In this document: positions 26,305 to 36,404 of the stretch, one piece after another
Numbering within the stretch: the first letter of the stretch is position 1
How the letters are laid out: each line of letters opens with the position of its first letter
Source of the DNA: Flavobacterium gelidicaeli
Lineage (GTDB): Bacteria; Bacteroidota; Bacteroidia; Flavobacteriales; Flavobacteriaceae
Direction: 5' to 3'
Length of the DNA: 64,000 bases
NCBI RefSeq assembly: GCF_013294005.1
Contig: NZ_JABSNK010000003.1
Location: 62,001 to 126,000, forward strand
Program-made: the position numbers and the translations under genes
Notes under the pieces: model-generated
What the model was told of the DNA's origin: nothing
Databases searched by the model: none
What the model saw: only the letters and a program-made list of their open reading frames with translations

Positions 26305-27771
26305 ATGGCTATAGGATTTTCCCCAAATCATTCACAGACTTTTGAAGTTAAAAATTTATCTCCAAAAGAGATTTTGTTACTGTTTGTAGAGATTGCTGAA
26401 AATAATAATTGGGCAGTGGCTAACTTAGCTTCAAACGGAATAATTGCCTATACTAATAAGGGAATGTTTTCTTGGAATGCTGAAATTAGAATTGTTATTC
26501 AAAATACCACAGTGGTTATTAAAAGTACTTCAACAGGAAGTGAAATTTTTGACTTAGGGAAGAATAAAAAATTGGTAAAAAAGTGCATAGAACAATTTGA
26601 AGCGTTAGATAAGGACTTGTTTAAAGAGGAAATAGCCGCTAAGCTATTACTTATTGAAGATAAAATAACCGTTGATGAAGCCCAATTAGTAACAGTTGAA
26701 GCAGCTTCCTTTACTGAAAAGATAGGTGACTTTTTCTCTTTATTTAAACCAGTAGAAGGCTATTTCATCACTCCAATACTTATAAATTTAAACATTTTCA
26801 TTTTTGCTCTAATGGTTTTTATGGGAGTCAGTTTTATGGCACCCACAACTGATAGTTTGATTCAATGGGGAGCTAACTTTAGGCCCGTTACTTTACAAGG
26901 CCAATGGTGGCGTTTACTAACTAATTGTTTTTTACACATTGGTTTTTTCCATTTATTGATGAACATGTTTGCCTTGATGTACATTGGGGCTTTGCTTGAA
27001 CCATATTTAGGTAAAATCAGGTTTCTTTCGGCTTATTTATTGACTGGTTTATTAGCAAGTGTTACAAGTTTATGGTGGCATGATTTAACCGTAAGTGCTG
27101 GCGCATCTGGAGCAATATTTGGAATGTATGGGGTATTTTTAATATTATTAACGACTGATTTAATTGAGGAAAACGCTAGAAAACAATTACTAACCAGTAT
27201 TGCTGTTTTTGTGGGGTATAATTTAATAAGCGGACTCAGTGGAGGCATAGATAATGCTGCACACATAGGAGGTTTAGTAGGAGGATTATTCATAGGTTAT
27301 GTCTATACCTACAGTTTAGATACCGAAGATACTCTAAAGCAAAAATTAAAATATGTAAGCGCTCTAACTGCTTTTTTCCTGGTGATTTCATTGATGGTTT
27401 GTAACAGCTTAAATAATGATATTGTCATTTATGAGAACAAAATGAAAGATTTTGTTGAAATGGAGAAATTAGCGATGGAGGTATATAGTAGATCAAAATA
27501 CGAAGCCAAAGAAGATTTACTATACAATATTAGAGACAGAGGAATTTACTATTGGAATGAAAATATCAATTTATTAAATGAAGCAGATAAATTGAGTTTA
27601 CCCAACGAAATTCATGTAAGAAATGAAATGATGAGAGAATATTGTGAATTGAGGATTAAAAGTTTTGACTTATTGTACAAATCAGTAAATGAAGAAACAG
27701 ACAAATACAATGTTGAGATACAAGCTTATGATCAGCAAATACTGTCTATAATGGATAAAATAAAGCAGTAA
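26305..27771 (+). CDS. rhomboid-family intramembrane serine protease with N-terminal domain
   Basis: A 488-residue protein. Residues 1-140 form a soluble domain. Residues 155-350 are the six-helix rhomboid core: HLLMN (H216, N220, oxyanion side), GASGAIFG (catalytic S268) and AAHIGGLVGG (catalytic H320). A soluble helical tail of about 130 residues with no motif follows. It cuts transmembrane substrates within the membrane. The catalytic Ser-His pair is intact. Its natural substrates are unknown. Confidence 0.9.
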   Translation: MAIGFSPNHSQTFEVKNLSPKEILLLFVEIAENNNWAVANLASNGIIAYTNKGMFSWNAEIRIVIQNTTVVIKSTSTGSEIFDLGKNKKLVKKCIEQFEALDKDLFKEEIAAKLLLIEDKITVDEAQLVTVEAASFTEKIGDFFSLFKPVEGYFITPILINLNIFIFALMVFMGVSFMAPTTDSLIQWGANFRPVTLQGQWWRLLTNCFLHIGFFHLLMNMFALMYIGALLEPYLGKIRFLSAYLLTGLLASVTSLWWHDLTVSAGASGAIFGMYGVFLILLTTDLIEENARKQLLTSIAVFVGYNLISGLSGGIDNAAHIGGLVGGLFIGYVYTYSLDTEDTLKQKLKYVSALTAFFLVISLMVCNSLNNDIVIYENKMKDFVEMEKLAMEVYSRSKYEAKEDLLYNIRDRGIYYWNENINLLNEADKLSLPNEIHVRNEMMREYCELRIKSFDLLYKSVNEETDKYNVEIQAYDQQILSIMDKIKQ

Positions 27772-27830
27772 TAATTTAAGCTGATCATTATTAACTTTAC
27801 GTTTAGTTGAAGCATTTATAAAAATAAAAC

Positions 27831-28277
27831 ATGATAATAGATAAAATAGAAAATCAAGGTCTTTATACCCACATTAGTAAGCGCTTAGCAAAAGGTTTTG
27901 AATTTATCAATAAAAGCAATCTAGAAACTATTGCACCAGGAACGTATGAAATTGACAATAAGGAAGTTTTTGCGATTGTTATGGAGTACGATACTAAAGA
28001 GGTAAAAGATTGTGTATTAGAAGGGCATGCAAAGTATATTGATATTCAATATATAATTGAAGGCATCGAATTAATGGGCGTTACAACTAAAAAACATCAA
28101 AAAATAGTGACTAGTGATGTAGTTAAAGATTATACTTTTTATGAAGGAGAAACTTCTTTAGTAAGTATAGGAGCAGGGATGTTTACGGTATTTTTTCCAG
28201 ATGATTTACACATGCCTTGCATACAAGCAGGCAAAAGTTCAAGAGTAAAAAAGATAGTGGTCAAAGTTCAGGTTTAA
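27831..28277 (+). CDS. YhcH/YjgK/YiaL (DUF386) family protein
   Basis: A 148-residue cupin-like protein. GHAKYIDIQYIIEG and FFPDDLHMPCIQAG are the family signatures, with His residues of the putative metal site. Family members, including YiaL and NanQ, work in sugar-acid or sialic-acid metabolism, possibly as anomerases. No sugar operon is near, so the substrate is open. It is transcribed towards the efflux operon 2 terminator. Confidence 0.85.
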   Translation: MIIDKIENQGLYTHISKRLAKGFEFINKSNLETIAPGTYEIDNKEVFAIVMEYDTKEVKDCVLEGHAKYIDIQYIIEGIELMGVTTKKHQKIVTSDVVKDYTFYEGETSLVSIGAGMFTVFFPDDLHMPCIQAGKSSRVKKIVVKVQV

Positions 28278-28538
28278 GTTGGCTTAAATTCAGATAGTGT
28301 TTTTCACAATCAATTTACCAGAATAATTTAAAAAAAGAGTAAATATCTCCATTAAAATTAATGCATCTTAATAGTATTCTAAGCTAAAAATATTCATTCA
28401 ATCATTACTAAGCTCACTGTTAATCGCAATTAGTAATTAAGTTTAATTTAAACGATGTTTTGCACATGGAAAATTTGCGCATAATGGTAAAACATAGCTT
28501 TTTTGTAAAAAAATCTTTAGTTTATGATGTTCTAAATA
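28278..28538. other. intergenic stretch
   Basis: Convergent gap between the YhcH-like gene and efflux operon 2. Apart from the hairpin at 28539 I see no feature. Confidence 0.4.
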
Positions 28539-28572
28539 AAAAGCCATTAAACATTACTGCTTAATGGCTTTT
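28539..28572 (-). terminator. terminator of efflux operon 2
   Basis: AAAGCCATTAA and TTAATGGCTTT form an 11-base perfect stem. T-runs on both sides would allow termination from both directions. Confidence 0.85.
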
Positions 28573-28615
28573 ATCAAATTAAAATTAACTAATTAATTCT
28601 GGGTACAAAATTAAG

Positions 28616-30016
28616 CTATTGCCATCCACCACCAAGGGCTTTGTATAATTGAATAATGGCTTTATATTGTTGAAACTTGTTGTCTACAAGACTTAATTCG
28701 GCATCTAGAGCTGCATCTTTAGCAGTTAAAACCTCTAAATAATTTGCCAAACCATAGTTTAATAACTCATCAGAGAAAGAACTTGCTTTAGTCAATGCTG
28801 CGGCTTGTTTTTCACGAACAGTAATCTTATAGGTTTCATTATTGTATTGTGCTAAAGCATTCGAAACTTCTTTTCCTGCTGTTAGCAAAGATTTTTCAAA
28901 TTGTAAATACGCTTTTTCTTGATTTGCTTGTGCTACTTCATATTTAGTTCTCACTTGTCTTTGATTTAAAAGAGGTTGTGTTAAACCTGTAATTACATTG
29001 GCGAAAAGCGAATTAGCACTAAACCATTCTTTTAAATCGATACTTTGTAAACCACCAGTAGCAGTCACTTTTAACGTTGGATAAAAACCACTTTTGGCAA
29101 CGTTAGTCATCTCAAAGTTAGTAATCAAGTTGTATTCTGCGGCAATAACATCAGGTCGGTTTCTCAATAAGTTTGCAGGAACACCTAAGGTGATTGCAGG
29201 TTGCATATTTTGCGATTCAAATGTACTGCGTTCAATTTTACCAGATGCCTCTCCTAAAAGCGCGCTCATAGTATTTTCTAGAACGATAGCGCTATTTTTT
29301 AAATCGGCAATAATAATTTCTGTTGCGTATTTTTGCGCTTCTGTTTGTTTAACACCAACTTCAGTTACATTTCCAGCTTTTTTTAGCGCGATAATAGTCT
29401 CAACACTTTGATTTCTATTAATCAAGGTTTTCTCAGCCACTTTAATTTGTGCATCTACTGATAACAATTGGTAATAGGTAGTAGCAATACCGGCAATCAA
29501 TTCAGTTTTAATTGCTTGATTAGCGGCACCAGTTTGTAAAAATGCAGCATTAGCAGCACGTTTATTGCTTCTTATTTTACCCCAAATATCAGCTTCCCAA
29601 GAAAGGCTTCCGTACAATTGGTATTGATCAGTATTCAAATCACTCAAGAAAGATCCTGATTGACTGTTTTTAGATATTTTATTGTGCGTCCAGTCTGTAC
29701 TTGCAGATAGTGTAGGTAAGTAGCCCGCTTTACCTTGCAACATAGTCGATTTTGCGGCAGCTAAATTTTGCATTGCAATACGAATATCCAAATTGTTTTT
29801 CAATCCCTTATTAATGTATTCTTGCAATAATGGATCAGTAAAAAGCTTGTCCCATGAAACATTTGCTAAAGAAGCAGTGTCAGAGGACACCACTTCATTA
29901 CGATACAAATTTTCGGTTTTAAGCTCAGGACGTTTATAGTCTTTGGCAACAAAACACGATTGCATTACGGTTGCCGTCACGACTAATAAAGTGACTTTAT
30001 ATATTTTATTTTTCAT
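28616..30016 (-). CDS. outer-membrane efflux lipoprotein, NodT/OprM family (efflux system 2)
   Basis: A 466-residue channel with a lipoprotein signal (MQSC, Cys near residue 21). The body has the two tandem halves of long helices, ending AIIQLYKALGGGW, typical of NodT/OprM channels. The start overlaps the end of the pump gene by 11 bases, so the two are translated together. It forms the outer-membrane exit of the pump. Confidence 0.92.
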   Translation of the reverse strand: MKNKIYKVTLLVVTATVMQSCFVAKDYKRPELKTENLYRNEVVSSDTASLANVSWDKLFTDPLLQEYINKGLKNNLDIRIAMQNLAAAKSTMLQGKAGYLPTLSASTDWTHNKISKNSQSGSFLSDLNTDQYQLYGSLSWEADIWGKIRSNKRAANAAFLQTGAANQAIKTELIAGIATTYYQLLSVDAQIKVAEKTLINRNQSVETIIALKKAGNVTEVGVKQTEAQKYATEIIIADLKNSAIVLENTMSALLGEASGKIERSTFESQNMQPAITLGVPANLLRNRPDVIAAEYNLITNFEMTNVAKSGFYPTLKVTATGGLQSIDLKEWFSANSLFANVITGLTQPLLNQRQVRTKYEVAQANQEKAYLQFEKSLLTAGKEVSNALAQYNNETYKITVREKQAAALTKASSFSDELLNYGLANYLEVLTAKDAALDAELSLVDNKFQQYKAIIQLYKALGGGWQ

Positions 30017-33000
30017 TTTCTTCTTCTAAAAGTGGAACATCAGCCTCCTGAGTTGTAACAGGAAGTGGTTTTGTACTAATTTTTTCTTGCAAGCTTTGGA
30101 AAACAATAAACAATACTGGAATTACAAATACTCCAAGAAGTGTTCCTATTAACATCCCTCCAATAGCACCTGTTCCAATTGCTTTATTTCCTACTGCACC
30201 AGCACCTTGAGCTAACATTAATGGCAATAACCCGAAGATGAATGCAAATGAAGTCATCAAGATAGGACGTAAACGTGCAACAGCACCTTGAACAGCAGCT
30301 TGAGCGATACTGAGTCCTTTTTTCCTTGCTTCAACTGAGAATTCTACGATCAAAATGGCATTTTTAGCCAATAATCCAATCAACATAATCAGTGTAATTT
30401 GCAGGTAAATATTATTACTCACATCAAAGATATAGGCAAAAATATACGCCCCAGCTAAACCAATTGGTAAGGAAATTAACACTGCAAAAGGAAGCATATA
30501 ACTTTCATACTGTGCTGCTAATAAAAAGTAAACAAATATTAAACACAATAAGAAAATATACAAGGTTTGTCCCCCTGCGCTAATTTCCTCACGAGTCATT
30601 CCTGAGAATTCATATCCATAACCGATAGGTAATTTTTGGCTGGCTACTTCTTCAACTGCTTTAATGGCATCACCAGAGCTAAATCCGTCATTAGGTGCAC
30701 CAGTAACTTTAACAGAAGTAAATAAGTTGAAACGGTCAATTGCTTGCGGTCCAAAAGTTTTAACTAAAGTCATGTATTGTGATATTGGTGCCATTTCTCC
30801 TTTATTATTTCTAACAAGAACTTTATTTAATGACTGAGGATCACTTCTAAACTGTGGTTCAGATTGGTAAACAACTCTAAATTGTTTTCCAAATTTATTA
30901 AAGTTGGAAGCGTAAACTCCACCATAATACCCTTGCATTGTTCCTAAAACATCAGCAACAGTTAATCCTGATTTTTTAATTGCAGGAACATTCAAATCAA
31001 TACGGTATTGAGGATAATTAGGAGAGAAGGAAGTTGCTGCATACTTGATTTCAGGACGGCTATTTAAAGCAGCCAAAAATGCAGTATTCACTTCGCTTAA
31101 TTCTTGAATAGTTCCCCCTTTTTGATCTTGTAATTGAAATTCAAAACCATTGGTAAAACCAAAACCAACAAGAGTAGGACGTGCAAAATACAATACTTTA
31201 GCATCTTTTACTGCTGCAGTACGTTTAAACAATTCTTTTACAATCATTGAGATTTCTTGGTTGGCATCTTTACGTTCAGCCCAAGTTTTCAATTTTACAA
31301 TCACCATTCCGTAGTTACTACCCGTACCACTAATTAAACTACGACCAGAGATACGTAGTACTTCCTTAATTTCAGGAATATCCTTAATTTTATTCTCGAT
31401 TTCTAATAATACTTTTTCAGTGTTTTCTAATGAAGTTCCTGGCGGAAGTGATACATCAGATAAAATAGCACCAGTGTCTTCTCCTGGTACAAAAGCCTTA
31501 GGAGTGATATTCAATAGTAAAACAAATATTCCAGCAAAAAGTGCAATTCCTAGGAAAGCCAACCATTTACGTTTAACGAAAAACTCAACGGATCTCTTGT
31601 ATTTTCTAGTTGTAGTATCAAAACCAACATTAAAAGCAGTGTAAAAACGTTTTAAAAATCCTTTTTGTTTTTCCTCTTCATTATGTGGTTTTAAGAAAAT
31701 AGCACACAAAGCAGGAGATAATGTCAAGGCATTAATTGCAGACAATACAATTGATACCGCTAATGTTAATCCAAATTGTTTGTAGAAAACCCCAGCCGAA
31801 CCACTAATAAACGAAACCGGAATAAATACCGCCGACATTACTAAGGTGATTGATATGATGGCGCTACTAATATCGCCCATTGCGCTGTGTGTTGCTTTTC
31901 TAGGATCGTGTTCTCCCGCTTCCATTTTAGCATGAACTGCCTCGACGACTACAATGGCATCATCGACCACAATTCCTACGGCAAGCACCAAGGCAAATAG
32001 CGTTAATAAGTTGATGGTGAAACCAAACATACTTAGGAAAAAAAATGTCCCTAAAATAGCTACTGGAACTGAAATTGCAGGTATTAAGGTCGATCTCCAA
32101 TCTTGTAAAAAGATAAAAACTACAATAAATACCAATATAAAAGCTTCAATAAGCGTATGAATTACCTTAGTAATCGACTCATCTAAGAAATCATTAGCAT
32201 TAATTAAGGTTGTATAATTAACACCTTTTGGGAAGTTAACTTTAGATTGATCCAAAACTTTTAAAGCACCTTCAATTACTTCTTGAGCATTAGAACCAGC
32301 TGTTTGTGCAACAGCAATTGCAACAGATTGATTTCCGTTAGTTAAAGTATTACTTGCATAATTTACCGCTCCTAACTCAATTTTAGCAACATCACCTAAT
32401 TTAAGCACTTCTCCATTAGGTGTTGAGCGAACAACGATTTCTTCAAATTCTTTAGTGTCTTGTAAACGTCCTTTATATTTTAAAGTATATTGAAAAGATT
32501 GCCCACTATTTTCTCCTAATTGTCCCGGAGCCGCTTCAATATTTTGCTCTGCCAATAAATCACTAATGTCAGATGGAACTAATCCATAAGCACCCATTAC
32601 ATCAGGCTTAAGCCAAATACGCATGGAGTAATCTTTTTGACCAAAAATCACCGCTTCACCAACACCTGGAACCCTCTTAATTTTAGGTAAGATATTAATG
32701 TTTGCATAATTTTGAAGAAAAGTCATGTCATAATCAGGGTTTTCACTATATAAAGAGAAAATCAAGATATTATCACTTTGTCTTTTTGAGGTAGTAACAC
32801 CAGCTTTAGTAACCTCTTGCGGAAGCAAAGGGGTAGCACGTGATACACGATTTTGTACATTCACGGCAGCTAAATCAGGATTTGTACCTAATTTAAAGTA
32901 AATACTTATAGAAGCTGAACCATCATTATTAGATGTAGAAGTCATGTAAGACATGTCCTCAACACCATTAATTTGTTCCTCTAACGGAATTACTACCGAG

Positions 33001-33176
33001 TTCATTACAACTTCGGCACTTGCTCCTTGATAATTTGCAGTAACGGTTACTGTAGGAGGTGCTATTTCAGGGTATTGAGATACGGGAAGGGATATTAATC
33101 CTATCAATCCCAATATAACGATGATTATAGAAACCACCGTTGACAATACCGGTCTGTCAATGAATTTTGAAAACAT
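30006..33176 (-). CDS. RND multidrug efflux permease, HAE1/AcrB family (efflux system 2)
   Basis: A 1056-residue trimeric inner-membrane pump. It starts MFSKFIDRPVLSTVVSIIIV, like AcrB. Helix 4 carries the proton-relay pair (VVDDAIVVVE), and the late periplasmic AQGAGAVGNKAIGTGAIGG segment is typical of AcrB/MexB. It takes up drugs from the membrane and periplasm. It follows the adaptor by 33 bases. It is not the same paralogue as the pump at 9508 and pairs with a different channel class. Confidence 0.95.
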   Translation of the reverse strand: MFSKFIDRPVLSTVVSIIIVILGLIGLISLPVSQYPEIAPPTVTVTANYQGASAEVVMNSVVIPLEEQINGVEDMSYMTSTSNNDGSASISIYFKLGTNPDLAAVNVQNRVSRATPLLPQEVTKAGVTTSKRQSDNILIFSLYSENPDYDMTFLQNYANINILPKIKRVPGVGEAVIFGQKDYSMRIWLKPDVMGAYGLVPSDISDLLAEQNIEAAPGQLGENSGQSFQYTLKYKGRLQDTKEFEEIVVRSTPNGEVLKLGDVAKIELGAVNYASNTLTNGNQSVAIAVAQTAGSNAQEVIEGALKVLDQSKVNFPKGVNYTTLINANDFLDESITKVIHTLIEAFILVFIVVFIFLQDWRSTLIPAISVPVAILGTFFFLSMFGFTINLLTLFALVLAVGIVVDDAIVVVEAVHAKMEAGEHDPRKATHSAMGDISSAIISITLVMSAVFIPVSFISGSAGVFYKQFGLTLAVSIVLSAINALTLSPALCAIFLKPHNEEEKQKGFLKRFYTAFNVGFDTTTRKYKRSVEFFVKRKWLAFLGIALFAGIFVLLLNITPKAFVPGEDTGAILSDVSLPPGTSLENTEKVLLEIENKIKDIPEIKEVLRISGRSLISGTGSNYGMVIVKLKTWAERKDANQEISMIVKELFKRTAAVKDAKVLYFARPTLVGFGFTNGFEFQLQDQKGGTIQELSEVNTAFLAALNSRPEIKYAATSFSPNYPQYRIDLNVPAIKKSGLTVADVLGTMQGYYGGVYASNFNKFGKQFRVVYQSEPQFRSDPQSLNKVLVRNNKGEMAPISQYMTLVKTFGPQAIDRFNLFTSVKVTGAPNDGFSSGDAIKAVEEVASQKLPIGYGYEFSGMTREEISAGGQTLYIFLLCLIFVYFLLAAQYESYMLPFAVLISLPIGLAGAYIFAYIFDVSNNIYLQITLIMLIGLLAKNAILIVEFSVEARKKGLSIAQAAVQGAVARLRPILMTSFAFIFGLLPLMLAQGAGAVGNKAIGTGAIGGMLIGTLLGVFVIPVLFIVFQSLQEKISTKPLPVTTQEADVPLLEEENEK

Positions 33177-33209
33177 ATTTTGCTATTTATTCAATTGTTA
33201 GTTTGTCAA

Positions 33210-34316
33210 TTATTTTTTTGCTGGATTGATAACAGAATTGAAATCAACCACTTCTGGCTTGATAGGAGTTCCTTCAGTGATAATACCAACTCCTTCGATA
33301 AGCATTTTATCATTAGGATTTAGTCCGCTGTCTACAACAAAAAATCTTCCTCCTGGAATAGGACGCACGGTGATAGGCACTGCTTTTACTTTATTTTCTT
33401 TATCAACAATAAGCGCAATACGCTTGTCTTGCATTTCTAAAGTTGCGTTTTGAGGAATGATGATTACATCCTGCAAATCAGTAGGGATTTGGACTACACC
33501 ACTTCCGCCAGAGCGCAATAATTTGTTGGTATTAGGGAAACTAGCTCTTACATTAAAAGATCCTGTTTGCATATTGGCTTGACCACTAAAAGTTTGAATT
33601 TTACCTTTTTGCTCATAAACTTGACCATTACTTAAAACTAAATTTACCGCAGGCATATTATTAACTTTGTCTTGAAAGCTTTTCCCAGCTGAGTTCATCA
33701 TGATATCCAGTTGTTGTTTTTCATTCACAGAAAAATAAGCATATACTGTACTCACATCAGAGATACGTGTTAATGGCTCAACCGTTTGGCTGCTTACATA
33801 ACTCCCTAATCGCAAAGGCAAATCACCTACAATTCCGTTTACTGGACTTTTAATTGTAGCATAATTAATTCTAGCAATAATACTTTGATACGTACTCTTT
33901 ACACCTGCAAGATTGGCTTTTGCAGTAGCAAGTTGTACATCACTTATAATATTTCGTTCAACAAGCGGTTTTAAACGATCAACTTCTACTTGAGCAGCAG
34001 TAATTTTAGCTTTAGCTGCTGCAGCCTCTTGTGTAGCAGTTTGTGTCTCTAATTTAAAAAGTAATTGTCCTTTTTTAACTTCTTGACCTTCTTGAACATA
34101 TATTTTTTCAATATAGCCATCAACTTTCGCACGAATATCGATGTCAGTAATACCTTCTAAACTAGCAGGATATTCAGCTAATAAAGTAGTGTTTGATTTT
34201 CCAATTTCAACTACTTTATAGGGCATAACAGGCGGAGCAGTTACGGTAGCTTCTTTTTTACAGGATAGCAAGCTCATTGATACTAAGAGCGCACTTATAA
34301 AATATTTCTTTTTCAT
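33210..34316 (-). CDS. periplasmic adaptor lipoprotein, AcrA family (efflux system 2)
   Basis: A 368-residue lipoprotein (LLSC lipobox, Cys near residue 19). Lipoyl halves (IRAKVDGYIEKIYVQEG and IKSPVNGIVGDLPLR) flank a long alpha-hairpin. Barrel and membrane-proximal domains follow, with NATLEMQDKR near the end. It connects the AcrB-like pump to the OprM-like channel. It follows the regulator gene by 23 bases, so the four genes are likely one transcript. Confidence 0.93.
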   Translation of the reverse strand: MKKKYFISALLVSMSLLSCKKEATVTAPPVMPYKVVEIGKSNTTLLAEYPASLEGITDIDIRAKVDGYIEKIYVQEGQEVKKGQLLFKLETQTATQEAAAAKAKITAAQVEVDRLKPLVERNIISDVQLATAKANLAGVKSTYQSIIARINYATIKSPVNGIVGDLPLRLGSYVSSQTVEPLTRISDVSTVYAYFSVNEKQQLDIMMNSAGKSFQDKVNNMPAVNLVLSNGQVYEQKGKIQTFSGQANMQTGSFNVRASFPNTNKLLRSGGSGVVQIPTDLQDVIIIPQNATLEMQDKRIALIVDKENKVKAVPITVRPIPGGRFFVVDSGLNPNDKMLIEGVGIITEGTPIKPEVVDFNSVINPAKK

Positions 34317-34339
34317 TTGCGAATATTTACTAAAATTGA

Positions 34340-34849
34340 TTAATTATTTATTTGTTGTTGATTCTTATTTTTAATTTCTATTTTCTTAAACTCAGCGATT
34401 GTATTTTGAAGTGATTTTTCTACTTCTAGAATATGATGTTTATAGGAAATAATATTCTCTAAATTGCATTTCTCTTCAGCACAAGAGGCTGTTTTATGAC
34501 GGTAGTCATGCATTCTATTAATGATATAACTTTCGGCTTCAATCATTTTTAAGTAATTGTTTAATCGGTCACTTAATGGTGCTGACTTAAAGTATTTCTT
34601 TCGATCACCTGATAGCGTGAAATAATGAACTTTCTCCATATTAAGGAGTAACTTTAAGTTTGTAGAGATAGAACTTTTACTGGCTCCTAATTTTTCTACT
34701 AATGCTTCAAAAGTTAATCCTGATTTGCATCCATCAACAATTAAAACTCCTATAATTCTTGCTGCTAAAGGAGGAACTTGATATAAAGACTCAAAATGAA
34801 TACCGAACATCTCAATGATCTCTTCTCTTTCTTTTTGTATATTGTCCAT
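34340..34849 (-). CDS. GbsR/MarR-type transcriptional regulator
   Basis: A 169-residue protein with an N-terminal winged helix: an LTFEALVEKLGASKSSIS recognition region and a KVHYFTLSGDRKKYF wing, as in GbsR-type regulators. The C-terminal half is a long helical dimerisation or sensing part with two Cys in a CAEEKC pair, which might sense redox or metals (inference). It is the first gene of efflux operon 2, so it probably represses that operon. Confidence 0.82.
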   Translation of the reverse strand: MDNIQKEREEIIEMFGIHFESLYQVPPLAARIIGVLIVDGCKSGLTFEALVEKLGASKSSISTNLKLLLNMEKVHYFTLSGDRKKYFKSAPLSDRLNNYLKMIEAESYIINRMHDYRHKTASCAEEKCNLENIISYKHHILEVEKSLQNTIAEFKKIEIKNKNQQQINN

Positions 34850-34862
34850 ACTAATTTTTTTG

Positions 34863-34903
34863 CAAATATATAAATGGTTCGTAAAACACCGAACTAATCG
34901 AAC
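34863..34903 (-). promoter_or_regulatory. promoter and likely operator of efflux operon 2
   Basis: On the minus strand TATATTTG (34863-34870) is the -7 box, 14 bases before the regulator start. Between it and the -33 region is GTTCG, 8 bases, CGAAC (34877-34894), with a further CGAAC at 34899-34903. Three half-sites over the promoter suit autorepression by the first gene. Confidence 0.6.
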
Positions 34904-35022
34904 TTAATATTGTGTTAAATTTTAAACGCTTGTTTAATTCTAAAAAAAAGGTAGCTAAAATGCGTTTTTTAATACTAAAAGTAGGTTTTAAAAACACTTT
35001 TATATGTAAAATGTATTTTGCT

Positions 35023-35030
35023 TATATTTG
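35023..35030 (+). promoter_or_regulatory. promoter -7 box for the HD-domain gene
   Basis: TATATTTG, 22 bases before the GTG start at 35052. A TTTTAT stretch about 20 bases upstream fits the -33 region. Confidence 0.6.
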
Positions 35031-35051
35031 TTGACCTAAAAAAAAGTTATA

Positions 35052-36281
35052 GTGAGTCAAATCAATAAACTGAAAATATTTAATGATCCTATATATGGAT
35101 TCATTAGCATACCTAATGCTTTAATTTACGATCTAATACAACATCCTTATTTTCAAAGATTAAGGCGTATCTCTCAAATGGGATTGTCTTATCTAGTCTA
35201 TCCAGGAGCAAATCATACCCGTTTTCATCATGCCTTAGGCTGTATGCATTTAATGCAAAAAGCAGTGGATGTGTTGCGTTTTAAAGGAGTTAACATCTCT
35301 GAGGAAGAAGAAAACGCCTTGTATATTGCTATATTATTACATGATATAGGTCACGGTCCTTTTTCACATGCCATGGAAAGAAGCATTGTAGAGGATGTAC
35401 ATCACGAACAAATTTCGTTGCTTTTTATGAATGAATTAAATGTTAAATTTAACAGTCAGTTAGATTTAGCTATTCAAGTATTTAAAGGAGAGTACCACCG
35501 TTTATTTATGTTACAGTTGATTTCTAGTCAGTTGGATATGGATCGAATGGATTATTTAAAAAGAGATAGTTTTTATTCTGGTGTAGCCGAAGGAAATGTG
35601 AACTCGGAACGATTGATCCAGATGATGAACGTAGAAAACGACATGCTGGTTATTGAAGAAAAAGGAATTTATTCTGTAGAGGAATTCTTAATGTCGCGAA
35701 GATTGATGTACTGGCAAGCTTATTTACATAAAACAAGTTTGGTGGCTGAATTGATTTTGACAAAAATCTTAAAAAGAGCAAAGGAGCTGACATTAAAAGG
35801 AACTCTTTTACCTTGTAGTGATGCACTTCAGTTTTTTTTACAAAACAAAATTACCCTAGACGCATTCGATACTAAAATTTTAGATTTATTCTCAAGATTG
35901 GATGATTTTGATATTATAAGTGCCCTAAAAGCATGGCAATATCATGATGATTTTATTTTGTCATCTTTGAGTAAAATGATCATTAATAGGGATTTATTAA
36001 AGATTAAAATGACTAATGACAAAGTTGATCTTCAAGATTTACAACCTCTAAAGGAACGTTTTGCATTAGAGAATAACATTAGTTTGCAAGACGCAGCTTA
36101 TTTTATTTTTAAAGGAAAAATAAAAAACCAAGCATACAGTAAGGAAGCAGAACCTATTAGAATACTGAAAAAAGACCGCACTGTAGAGGATGTAATTGAG
36201 TCCTCTGATCAGCTGAATTTAAAATCATTATCTAAAGCGGTGACTAAATATTACATCTGTTATCCAAAACAACTTGCATAA
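35052..36281 (+). CDS. HD-superfamily phosphohydrolase
   Basis: A 409-residue protein with a GTG start. The HD site is in HDIGHGPFSHAME with an upstream HHALGCMH segment, and a DMDRMDYLKRD motif follows. This is the SAMHD1/dGTPase-like arrangement that acts on nucleotides, here probably with a divalent metal. The N-terminal NDPIYGFI and RRISQMGLSYLVYPGANHTRF segments are family hallmarks. It lies divergent from efflux operon 2 and upstream of lpxD. Confidence 0.85.
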   Translation: MSQINKLKIFNDPIYGFISIPNALIYDLIQHPYFQRLRRISQMGLSYLVYPGANHTRFHHALGCMHLMQKAVDVLRFKGVNISEEEENALYIAILLHDIGHGPFSHAMERSIVEDVHHEQISLLFMNELNVKFNSQLDLAIQVFKGEYHRLFMLQLISSQLDMDRMDYLKRDSFYSGVAEGNVNSERLIQMMNVENDMLVIEEKGIYSVEEFLMSRRLMYWQAYLHKTSLVAELILTKILKRAKELTLKGTLLPCSDALQFFLQNKITLDAFDTKILDLFSRLDDFDIISALKAWQYHDDFILSSLSKMIINRDLLKIKMTNDKVDLQDLQPLKERFALENNISLQDAAYFIFKGKIKNQAYSKEAEPIRILKKDRTVEDVIESSDQLNLKSLSKAVTKYYICYPKQLA

Positions 36282-36307
36282 ATGGACATTTAAAATCTAT
36301 TTTTTTA

Positions 36308-36315
36308 TATTTTTG
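36308..36315 (+). promoter_or_regulatory. promoter -7 box for the lpx operon
   Basis: TATTTTTG fits TAnnTTTG and lies 89 bases before lpxD. Confidence 0.45.
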
Positions 36316-36404
36316 TCCAAATCAAAAGTTAATCATTTTTTTTAAATGTTTAAAGCACTGCGATTACAACGCATCTTATACAATTAAAAATACAATACAA
36401 TAAG

